The notes under the pieces: generated by a model | What the model saw: the letters and a program-made list of their open reading frames with translations, nothing else | The model's database searches: none | Told to the model about the DNA's origin: nothing | Shown: piece by piece, positions 1-4,138 of the stretch | Numbering within the stretch: the stretch's first letter is position 1 | Layout of the letters: each line of letters starts with the position of its first letter | Source of the DNA: an uncultured Sphingomonadales bacterium | GTDB lineage: Bacteria > Pseudomonadota > Alphaproteobacteria > Sphingomonadales > Sphingomonadaceae | Assembly: GCA_903911985.1 (NCBI GenBank) | Contig: CAIWFP010000212.1 | Span: 1-5,990, forward strand | DNA length: 5,990 nt | Direction of reading: 5' to 3' | Made by a program: the position numbers and the translations under genes

Positions 1-353
1 CCATCGCCTGCGCGGCGGCCGTGGCCAACCTTGCCGTGTGGCGGGATGAGCCCGTGCTGGAGCGCATCGCCACCCTTTCCGCGCGACAGGAGGCGGGCCG
101 CGCCATGCTGGCAGAGGTGCCGGGCATCGAGAACGCAAGGCGCTGCGGCACCATCCTCGCGCTGGATTACACGGTGGAGGGCGCGGGCTACCTCTCGCAG
201 CTAGGCCCCCGTCTGCTCAGCTTTTTCCGCGAGGCCGGGCTGTTGATCCGCCCGCTGGGCAACACCGCCTACCTCATGCCGCCCTATTGCATCGAGGAAG
301 CCGACCTGGCTCGGTGTCACGCGGCTCTGGCCGAGGCGGCAGGGTTGAGGTAG
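1..353 (+). CDS. bioA: BioA, adenosylmethionine-8-amino-7-oxononanoate aminotransferase, C-terminal part
   Basis: Partial gene, 5' end outside the window; the reading frame is open from base 3 to a TAG at 351-353 (116 residues). BioA is a cytoplasmic PLP enzyme of fold type I that moves an amino group from S-adenosylmethionine to 7-keto-8-aminopelargonate, the penultimate step to dethiobiotin. Only the small C-terminal domain is visible. It begins IACAAAVANL, the helix that follows the active-site Lys region in this family. Near the end it carries GLLIRPLGNTAYLMPPY, the BioA-type segment whose Arg binds the substrate carboxylate (E. coli has a closely similar IRPFG...YLMPPY). The PLP-binding Lys is upstream and cannot be checked. 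The GTG at base 21 is internal, not a start. A gene on the same strand follows after 33 nt. Other class-III aminotransferases are possible, but the LMPPY block favours BioA. Confidence 0.88.
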   Translation, partial: IACAAAVANLAVWRDEPVLERIATLSARQEAGRAMLAEVPGIENARRCGTILALDYTVEGAGYLSQLGPRLLSFFREAGLLIRPLGNTAYLMPPYCIEEADLARCHAALAEAAGLR

Positions 354-386
354 CCTGCCTAGACAAAATACGCTGGGGGATGGGTC

Positions 387-848
387 ATGCCGGGATTACT
401 GTTGCTGTCAGCCGCGCTGCTTGCCGCGACCCCGACGGATAGTGCGGTCTGCGCCGTTGGGCGCGTTGCGCTGGCCGATCTGCTGGCCCCCGCCCCGGGC
501 TCCCCTCCGCTCGACCCGAAGTCACCCAATGGCCCGATCCTGATCGCGCGGAGCCGCGATCCATCGGCCCCCACCCTGTTTGATGTTTGTCCCGATCTCG
601 CCAAGCTGGTGCCTGCCCCGTGGCGGCTGGTGAACGAAGCGGCGATAATGGGCGGCCCTGTTAATGGGCGCGATATACCGCCACCCTCGACATGGATCGA
701 ACCCCCGAAGGTTTCTGCCGATGGTCGTCACGCCAGCGTCGATTTCGGCGCCGGGGGATTGTTCCCCCGGATTGAGCATCGCCACTATCGGCGGGTTGGG
801 CACCATTGGCGTGCAAAGGGCGAGGCAGTGACGGATCTCGTCACCTGA
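387..848 (+). CDS. Small putative exported protein of unknown function
   Basis: 153 residues, not recognised. The ATG at 387 has a purine-rich GGGGGA about six bases upstream; the ATG at 380 is out of frame. The first 20 or so residues (MPGLLLLSAALLAA, then small residues to about A20) look like a signal peptide, although the n-region lacks a Lys or Arg. The predicted mature part has Cys at 22 and 68, a Pro-rich stretch (33-49 and 98-107), and a basic, His-rich C-terminus (RIEHRHYRRVGHHWRAKG, 128-145). Two Cys in an exported protein could form a disulfide; this is inference. It begins 33 nt after bioA on the same strand and so may be cotranscribed, but nothing links it to biotin. It converges on the 62-residue gene with a 35-nt C-rich gap that shows no terminator. 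The antisense frame here reads as a basic low-complexity shadow. Confidence 0.65.
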   Translation: MPGLLLLSAALLAATPTDSAVCAVGRVALADLLAPAPGSPPLDPKSPNGPILIARSRDPSAPTLFDVCPDLAKLVPAPWRLVNEAAIMGGPVNGRDIPPPSTWIEPPKVSADGRHASVDFGAGGLFPRIEHRHYRRVGHHWRAKGEAVTDLVT

Positions 849-883
849 GGCCCCACCCCCTGCCCCATCCTCCGCCGTGCCCC

Positions 884-1072
884 CTACTCGCCCGGCAGGG
901 CCCGCGTGCGGTTCAGCTTGTCGATCACCTCGTCCATCGGCTCGATCACGGTGATGCTCCGCCCCTCGCCAAAGCGGATGCGGGTGCCGTCGGTCACCTG
1001 GCTGATAAAGGTAACCTGCGCCGCGTTCACCGCGGTGGCAACGCGATCGGAACTGGTGAACTTCACGAACAT
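884..1072 (-). CDS. 62-residue protein with FlbD-like sequence pattern
   Basis: The start is set at the ATG whose complement is 1070-1072, because a strong Shine-Dalgarno AGAGGAGAG lies seven bases upstream (complement at 1080-1088); the in-frame ATG nine codons upstream (1099) has no such site. The protein starts MFVKFTSSDR and continues with VN, QV, an IRFGEG turn, ITVIEP, and DEVIDKLN near the C-terminus. This order of short strands ending in a 'V.E..DEVI.KL' helix resembles the small FlbD family (about 60-70 residues), known near flagellar genes. No flagellar gene is in the window, so this is a pattern-level resemblance only and a function is not claimed. There is no signal peptide or membrane segment, so it is probably cytoplasmic. 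It lies 253 nt downstream of pyk on the same strand, separated by the structured element, and is probably transcribed separately. Confidence 0.75.
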   Translation of the reverse strand: MFVKFTSSDRVATAVNAAQVTFISQVTDGTRIRFGEGRSITVIEPMDEVIDKLNRTRALPGE

Positions 1073-1079
1073 GGGCAGG

Positions 1080-1088
1080 CTCTCCTCT
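1080..1088 (-). promoter_or_regulatory. Ribosome-binding site deciding the start of the 62-residue gene
   Basis: On the minus strand this reads AGAGGAGAG, seven bases before the ATG at 1072. It lies inside the longer in-frame reading from 1099 and is the reason for preferring the shorter protein. Confidence 0.75.
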
Positions 1089-1139
1089 GGTTTGGTCAAG
1101 GTTTAACGCCCAAGCGGGGCTGGAGGCAAAGACTATTAT

Positions 1140-1162
1140 TGCAGGGGTATTACATCCCTGCA
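1140..1162. other. Inverted repeat TGCAGGG / CCCTGCA with 9-nt loop
   Basis: Perfect 7-bp arms at 1140-1146 and 1156-1162 around GTATTACAT. On the plus strand the innermost loop bases could add a G-U pair. On the minus strand it follows directly on the 3' end of the repeated element and is succeeded by ATAATAGTCTTT, which is not a convincing U-tract. It could be a weak terminator for minus-strand transcription past pyk, or part of the leader of the 62-residue gene. One arm overlaps bases that could instead pair within the larger element. Confidence 0.5.
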
Positions 1163-1300
1163 CCCCATACCTGTCATTGTCGCACTTCAGTCCGGCCCTG
1201 CGCTGGGCCGCAGGCATTGAAAGCCGCTTGGCGGCAGGGTGCAACACTGAGATGTTGGCGCCACGCAGACAGTAATGGGGTTTGGGGCCTAAGGCGCCAA
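1156..1300 (-). ncRNA. Candidate structured RNA or palindromic element, copy 1 (3' of pyk)
   Basis: A co-linear homologue of 3241-3390. Reading the minus strand from 1300, the first 42 bases match copy 2 at 36/42 without gaps. A central block CCGNNNAGCGG falls at 1234-1224, GACAG at 1175-1171 and GGGG at 1166-1163, each within four bases of its offset in copy 2. CCCC (1280-1277) can pair with that GGGG, and CTGTC (1272-1268) with that GACAG, giving a basal stem. An inner stem CCCTG (1239-1235) with CAGGG (1200-1196), then CCGC (1234-1231) with GCGG (1211-1208), presents the AGCGG block near the apex. An alternative 10-bp inverted repeat (1253-1262 with 1293-1302, containing GGCGCC) competes with this fold. 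It starts 25 nt after the pyk stop. No known RNA family is recognised and no U-tract follows. Transcription is not shown by sequence alone. Confidence 0.4.
1259..1300 (-). repeat. 42-bp dispersed repeat, copy A
   Basis: Aligns ungapped with 3241-3282 on the opposite strand (36 of 42 identical). The best conserved part is AAACCCCATT followed by one variable base, CTGTC, one variable base, and GCGT. A shorter inverted relative of the same motif, CCCCAT..CTGTC...GT.GC, lies at 1163-1183 on the plus strand and forms the pairing partner of this copy. Confidence 0.75.
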
Positions 1301-1325
1301 CAATCCTTCCCCCAAAATCCTGCCC

Positions 1326-2831
1326 TTAATCCCCATCACCCCTGTGCCGCTTCAACTCGTCGCCAGCCAGAGTTACGACATGGAGCAGGTTCGTTGCCCC
1401 CGGTGTGCCAAAGGGCACCCCCGCCAGAGTCACCAGCTTGGAGCCCGCCTCGCCAAAGCCATGGCGCAGGGCCATGCGCTTGCCCTTGGCGATCATCTCC
1501 TCAAAACTGCCGATGTCGCGGGTGTGCACCGCCTGGGCGCCCCACAGCAGGGTGAGCCGCCGCGCGGTGCGGGGGGAGGGGGTCAGCACCAGCATCGGCA
1601 CGCTGGGCCTTTCGCGCGCCACGCGGCGGGCCGAGGCGCCAGAGCCGGTGAACACGACAATGCCCGAGATTGGCAGCGTGTCGGCAATGCTGGCGCAGGC
1701 CTGAGACAGCGCATCGGCGGTGGTGGCGTCGGGCTCGACATCGGCCAGATGGATGCGGCGCTTGTATTGCGTGTCCGCCTCTACCTGCATGGCGATACGG
1801 TGCATGATGGTGACGGCCTCTTCCGGCCATTGCCCGGCGGCGGTTTCGGCCGAAAGCATCACCGCATCAGCGCCGTCATAGACGGCATTGGCCACGTCGG
1901 AGACCTCGGCGCGGGTGGGCGCCGGGCTCTCGATCATCGATTCCAGCATTTGCGTGGCCACAATCACCGGCTTGCCCGAGCGGCGGGTGGCATCGACAAT
2001 GCGCTTTTGCAGCGGCGGCACTTCCTCGGGGGCCAGCTCCACCCCCAGATCGCCGCGCGCCACCATAATCCCGTCGGCCAGCTCGATGATGCCCTCAAGG
2101 CAGGTGATCGCGGCGGGCTTTTCGATCTTCGCGATCAGCCCGGCGCCAGAGCCGACCGAGCCGCCCATCAGCCGCCGTGCCTCGGCAAGATCCTCGGGCC
2201 GCTGCACGAAGGACAGGGCGATCCAGTCGGCTTCCTGCTCCACGGCAAAGGCCAGGTCACGGCGGTCCTTGTCGGTCAGCGCGGGGATCGGGATGACGGC
2301 ATCGGGGACATTCACCCCCTTGCGGTCGGAAATGACCCCGCCGACCTCGGCCGAGCACAGCACCTCGGCATCATCCGCGCGGATGACCCGCAGGCGCAGC
2401 TTGCCATCGTCGATCAGCAGGCGCTGACCGGGCTGGAGGATGCCGAACAGTTCCGGGTGGGGCAGGCACACGCGGGTTTCGTCACCGGGCTCCGGATTGC
2501 GGTCCAGCGTGAAATGGCCGGAATGACGGATCACCGCCTTGCCATCCTTGAATGTGCCCACCCGCAGCTTTGGCCCCTGCAGATCGCACAAGATGCCGAT
2601 GGGGCGGCCATGCTTGCGCTCCGCCGCGCGGACGGTGGCAATGGTTTCGGCATGGGTGGCATGGTCGCCGTGGCTCATGTTCACGCGGAAAGTGTCGACG
2701 CCCGCGTTGATGAGCTTGTCGACCATCTCGACCGACCGGCTGGCCGGGCCCAGCGTGGCGAGGATCTTGACCTTGCGGCCCCGCGTGCCGCCGCCGCTCT
2801 GCTGATGGACGCGATGTTCCCTGGCCGACAC
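1326..2831 (-). CDS. pyk: Pyruvate kinase, PykA-like type with Lys in the GPK motif
   Basis: Converts phosphoenolpyruvate and ADP to pyruvate and ATP in the cytoplasm, the last step of glycolysis and the Entner-Doudoroff pathway. 501 residues, full length for the family. The start is GTG, with AGGAGA five bases upstream. Visible landmarks: FRVNMSHG (48-55, substrate and potassium-site region), DLQGPK (83-88) leading into the B domain (about 87-182), IAKIEKP (233-239, catalytic Lys235 and metal ligand Glu237), MVARGDLG (256-263, metal ligand Asp261), ATQMLESM (292-299, Thr293 proton-transfer region), and a C-terminal regulatory domain from about 365 with FTGSGASARR (394-403). The residue after GP in DLQGPK is Lys, where potassium-dependent enzymes have Glu; in the family a Lys here goes with potassium-independent activity. 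It is divergent from the DUF1244 gene across 67 nt. The 517-codon frame antisense to it is a GC-bias shadow. Confidence 0.97.
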   Translation of the reverse strand: MSAREHRVHQQSGGGTRGRKVKILATLGPASRSVEMVDKLINAGVDTFRVNMSHGDHATHAETIATVRAAERKHGRPIGILCDLQGPKLRVGTFKDGKAVIRHSGHFTLDRNPEPGDETRVCLPHPELFGILQPGQRLLIDDGKLRLRVIRADDAEVLCSAEVGGVISDRKGVNVPDAVIPIPALTDKDRRDLAFAVEQEADWIALSFVQRPEDLAEARRLMGGSVGSGAGLIAKIEKPAAITCLEGIIELADGIMVARGDLGVELAPEEVPPLQKRIVDATRRSGKPVIVATQMLESMIESPAPTRAEVSDVANAVYDGADAVMLSAETAAGQWPEEAVTIMHRIAMQVEADTQYKRRIHLADVEPDATTADALSQACASIADTLPISGIVVFTGSGASARRVARERPSVPMLVLTPSPRTARRLTLLWGAQAVHTRDIGSFEEMIAKGKRMALRHGFGEAGSKLVTLAGVPFGTPGATNLLHVVTLAGDELKRHRGDGD

Positions 2832-2898
2832 GAAGTTCTCCTAAATTACACCGCACGCGCTATGACAAAGCCTTACAGCAAACCCAAGGACCATTAGC
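2832..2898. promoter_or_regulatory. Divergent intergenic region between pyk and the DUF1244 gene
   Basis: 67 nt serving two divergent genes. For pyk (minus strand), TTGGGT (complement 2882-2887), a 17-nt spacer and CATAGC (complement 2859-2864) form a weak sigma-70-like pair, giving a leader of roughly 20 nt. The pyk Shine-Dalgarno AGGAGA is the complement of 2837-2842, and that of the DUF1244 gene is AAGGA at 2886-2890. The putative pyk -35 therefore overlaps the DUF1244 ribosome-binding site. The promoter call is weak; the two ribosome-binding sites are clear. Confidence 0.4.
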
Positions 2899-3219
2899 AT
2901 GAATATGAATGTAACGCCCAATCCACTCGACACGCTGGACGATGCCGTGGCCGCCGCCGCCTTCCGCCGCCTTGTCCGCCATTTGCGACACCGCCATGAC
3001 GCGCAGAACATCGACCTGATGGGCCTTTCCGGATTCTGCCGCAATTGCCTCGCCGACTGGATCATCGCCGCCGGGGCGCCGCTGGACAAGGCCGGTGCCC
3101 GGGCGCTGATCCACGGCATGCCCTTCGAGGAATGGAAAGAACTCTATCAGAACGAGGCCACGCCCGAGCAGATGGCCCGCATGGAGGCCAGCATGGCGAA
3201 AAACGCGCCGGGGCATTGA
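2899..3219 (+). CDS. DUF1244 family protein
   Basis: 106 residues, cytoplasmic, function unknown. Recognised from the family core NIDLMGLSGFCRNCLADW (37-54) followed by HGMPFEEWKELYQ (72-84), both hallmarks of DUF1244, a small helical family found mainly in proteobacteria. C47 and C50 form a CxxC pair that could bind a metal or be redox-active; this is inference. The ATG at 2899 has AAGGA eight bases upstream. A second in-frame ATG two codons later is less well spaced. The C-terminal tail (about 88-106) is Met- and Ala-rich and probably helical. It is divergent from pyk, and neighbourhoods with pyk recur for this family in alphaproteobacteria as I recall, which suggests but does not prove a link to central metabolism. 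It is followed after 21 nt by copy 2 of the repeated element. Confidence 0.9.
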   Translation: MNMNVTPNPLDTLDDAVAAAAFRRLVRHLRHRHDAQNIDLMGLSGFCRNCLADWIIAAGAPLDKAGARALIHGMPFEEWKELYQNEATPEQMARMEASMAKNAPGH

Positions 3220-3240
3220 AGGGCGTTAATGGGGAAAGCC

Positions 3241-3282
3241 TTGGGGCCTTGGGGCCCAAACCCCATTCCTGTCGGCGTTGCG
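3241..3282 (+). repeat. 42-bp dispersed repeat, copy B
   Basis: Matches the minus strand of 1300-1259 at 36/42 positions without a gap. Similarity continues a little upstream: GGGGAA occurs just before both copies, with a 2-base length difference to the repeat. In this copy AATGGGG (3228-3234) can also pair perfectly with CCCCATT (3261-3267), a 7-bp stem, as an alternative to the longer fold. Confidence 0.75.
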
Positions 3283-3390
3283 TATGGCTCTCCCGCGTCG
3301 CGCATGTCCGTGGAGCGGTTACACCAGCGGCCATGCGCCAACGGCAAAGCGACTGCGCGACGACAGCCGGGAAGGGGCGCCGGGGGCCAA
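3241..3390 (+). ncRNA. Candidate structured RNA or palindromic element, copy 2 (3' of the DUF1244 gene)
   Basis: Homologue of 1156-1300 on the other strand. Basal pairing: CCCC (3261-3264) with GGGG (3374-3377), TTCC (3266-3269) with GGAA (3370-3373), and TGTCG (3270-3274) with CGACA (3361-3365), leaving a one-base and a four-base bulge. TTGG (3249-3252) with CCAA (3387-3390) and CCC with GGG may extend the base. An inner hairpin spans 3296-3343: CGT/ACG, GCGCATG (3300-3306) with CATGCGC (3332-3338), CCG/CGG, and TGG/CCA, closing on AGCGGTTACA. The conserved block CCGNNNAGCGG (3308-3318) thus lies at the apex. No U-tract follows. It fills most of the 239-nt gap between two convergent genes, where I see no credible reading frame. 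Whether it is transcribed is unknown. Confidence 0.4.
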
Positions 3391-3412
3391 CCGGTTTGCA
3401 TCGGCAAATCGG
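3391..3412 (+). other. Compact hairpin CCGGTTTGC / GCAAATCGG after copy 2
   Basis: 9-bp stem with one G-U wobble around the four-base loop ATCG. The wobble is G-U only if the plus strand is the RNA; on the minus strand it is an A-C mismatch, so plus-strand transcription is favoured. There is no T-run after it, so a standard intrinsic terminator is not supported. It may be the 3' end of the element or a transcript-stabilising stem. Confidence 0.45.
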
Positions 3413-3458
3413 CAGGGCAAGCGAACCCCCGCAATCCCAACTCCCGGCCTTCAGTCCC

Positions 3459-3923
3459 TCAGGCCAGCTGCGCCCTGCGCTGGGCCAGAGCCCGCCGGGC
3501 GAACAGCGCGCTGGCGGCCGCCCCAAACAGCACCAGCATAGGCGGTGCGGGAACCGGCGGGGGCGGGGGCGGGGGCGGGGAATAGTGCCGGTGATGGCGC
3601 CGGTGATGCCCCGATGAGGCGTAATAGGCGGTATAATAGGGCCCGGGCATGGGGGCCTCGGCCTCGGGTGCGGGTTGGGGCTGGGCTTGGCCCAATTCCT
3701 CGGGCGGGCTCTGGGCCTCGATCGCGGCGTCGGCCTCTTCGGGCGCGCAGGTGGTGGTTGTGGTGATGTGCGCCGCGTGATGCGGGCCGCAGCGGGGCGC
3801 GTGCTTGATATAGTGCGGCGCGCCCTCCTTGGCCTTTTCCGCCATGTGCACGGCGCCGCCGCCGATCAGGGCGCCTGCCGCGCCGAGCGCCGACAGCTTG
3901 ACGATTGCCATACGAACAGACAT
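3459..3923 (-). CDS. His/Pro-rich exported protein with PEP-CTERM-like C-terminal anchor
   Basis: 154 residues, not a recognised family. The start is the ATG at 3923, preceded by GAGAGGGCGG; the longer reading to 4010 adds residues of no obvious domain character. Residues 5-25 (MAIVKLSALGAAGALIGGGA) are a hydrophobic signal or membrane segment. Then come a TTTTTC run (54-59), an acidic Pro/Gln-rich linker (60-95), Tyr and His clusters (PYYTAYY 95-101, HHRRHHRHY 106-114), and eight prolines (116-123). The end is VPAPP (124-128), hydrophobic MLVLFGAAASALFA (129-142), and RR (143-144) followed by a basic tail. This three-part end is the layout of PEP-CTERM sorting signals, recognised by exosortase and linked to extracellular polysaccharide; VPAPP departs from the usual VPEP. 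No exosortase is in the window. The poly-Pro codons come from a C-rich hexamer repeat. The upstream region carries TTAA-type sites. Confidence 0.7.
   Translation of the reverse strand: MSVRMAIVKLSALGAAGALIGGGAVHMAEKAKEGAPHYIKHAPRCGPHHAAHITTTTTCAPEEADAAIEAQSPPEELGQAQPQPAPEAEAPMPGPYYTAYYASSGHHRRHHRHYSPPPPPPPPVPAPPMLVLFGAAASALFARRALAQRRAQLA
3559..3580 (+). repeat. GGGGGC hexamer tandem repeat, G-quadruplex-capable
   Basis: Three G5 runs and one G4 run separated by single Cs on the plus strand (template strand of the gene at 3459-3923), about 3.7 units. On the coding strand the units encode the poly-Pro tract. Gain or loss of one hexamer keeps the frame and changes the tract by two Pro. Four adjacent G-runs satisfy the general pattern for a G-quadruplex with one-base loops; folding is not demonstrated. 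Confidence 0.8.
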
Positions 3924-3982
3924 GAATCCGCCCTCTCGTGGGTTGAATACGGGTGGGACCGCGAAATGCGATCCCCCGTCCG

Positions 3983-3990
3983 TTAACCAT
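3983..3990 (+). promoter_or_regulatory. TTAACCAT, possible CtrA half-site
   Basis: Lies 60 nt upstream of the start of the His/Pro-rich gene, inside its likely promoter. TTAACCAT is a described CtrA 8-mer in alphaproteobacteria. An isolated 8-mer is weak evidence; the neighbouring double TTAA site raises it slightly. Confidence 0.3.
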
Positions 3991-4017
3991 GCGAGAGCGC
4001 AGGCGGCCAAACAACGT

Positions 4018-4035
4018 GGTTAACGCCGCTTAACC
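4018..4035. promoter_or_regulatory. Palindrome GGTTAA-N6-TTAACC
   Basis: Perfect 6-bp arms (4018-4023 and 4030-4035) around CGCCGC, about 95 nt upstream of the His/Pro-rich gene and downstream of ruvB. The arms resemble the CtrA box TTAA-N7-TTAA but the spacing is N6, so it may instead bind a different dimeric regulator. Position suggests control of the minus-strand gene at 3459-3923. Confidence 0.4.
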
Positions 4036-4098
4036 GTCCCGATTTGGGATTCGGCGGGAATTTGGCGTGTGGCGCGGCGGGGTGTCCCAATGCGGGAC
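4036..4098. other. Pair of small GTCCC/GGGAC stem-loops between ruvB and the His/Pro-rich gene
   Basis: GTCCCGATTTGGGAT at 4036-4050 and GTCCCAATGCGGGAC at 4084-4098 each have arms of four to five bases around a five-base loop. The reverse complement of the second matches the first at 12 of 15 positions, so they are inverted relatives 48 bp apart. No T-run follows either, so they are poor intrinsic terminators for ruvB; they might be paired operator sites. The rest of 3924-4138 shows no reading frame of note. Confidence 0.4.
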
Positions 4099-4138
4099 GG
4101 ATTCGCCACCACCCCACCCGGCTTAGCGGGTCGGGCGG

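Noticed and set aside
849..883. C-rich gap after the 387-848 gene as another copy of the dispersed repeat
   Set aside because: GAGGCCCCA and CCCCAT fragments are shared, but the CTGTC and GCGT blocks are missing; similarity is no more than C-richness.
1197..1214. CCTGCG / CGCAGG stem as an intrinsic terminator of pyk
   Set aside because: Six-bp stem without a T-run on either strand; the bases are used in the larger fold of copy 1.
522..1247. 241-codon minus-strand frame covering the 387-848 gene and part of the intergenic region
   Set aside because: Basic, low-complexity product without a ribosome-binding site, overlapping both a better plus-strand gene and the well-started 62-residue gene in another frame.
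1140..1325. Possible 6S, SRP or tmRNA gene on the minus strand
   Set aside because: A long imperfect hairpin is suggestive, but none of the conserved sequences of those RNAs could be identified, and a second copy lies 2 kb away.
1344..2897. 517-codon open frame antisense to the whole of pyk
   Set aside because: The opposite frame is a full-length pyruvate kinase with every motif. The antisense product is Gly/His/Arg-rich with no domain, a typical stop-free shadow in GC-rich DNA.
3045..3617. 190-codon plus-strand frame through the 3' part of DUF1244 and the intergenic gap
   Set aside because: Overlaps a recognised family in another frame, is rich in Arg, Gly and Pro, and the gap is better explained by the structured element.
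3451..4014. 187-codon frame on the minus strand overlapping the His/Pro-rich gene
   Set aside because: Arg/Gly-rich product. The neighbouring frame has a signal segment, a sorting-signal-like tail and a Shine-Dalgarno at its start.
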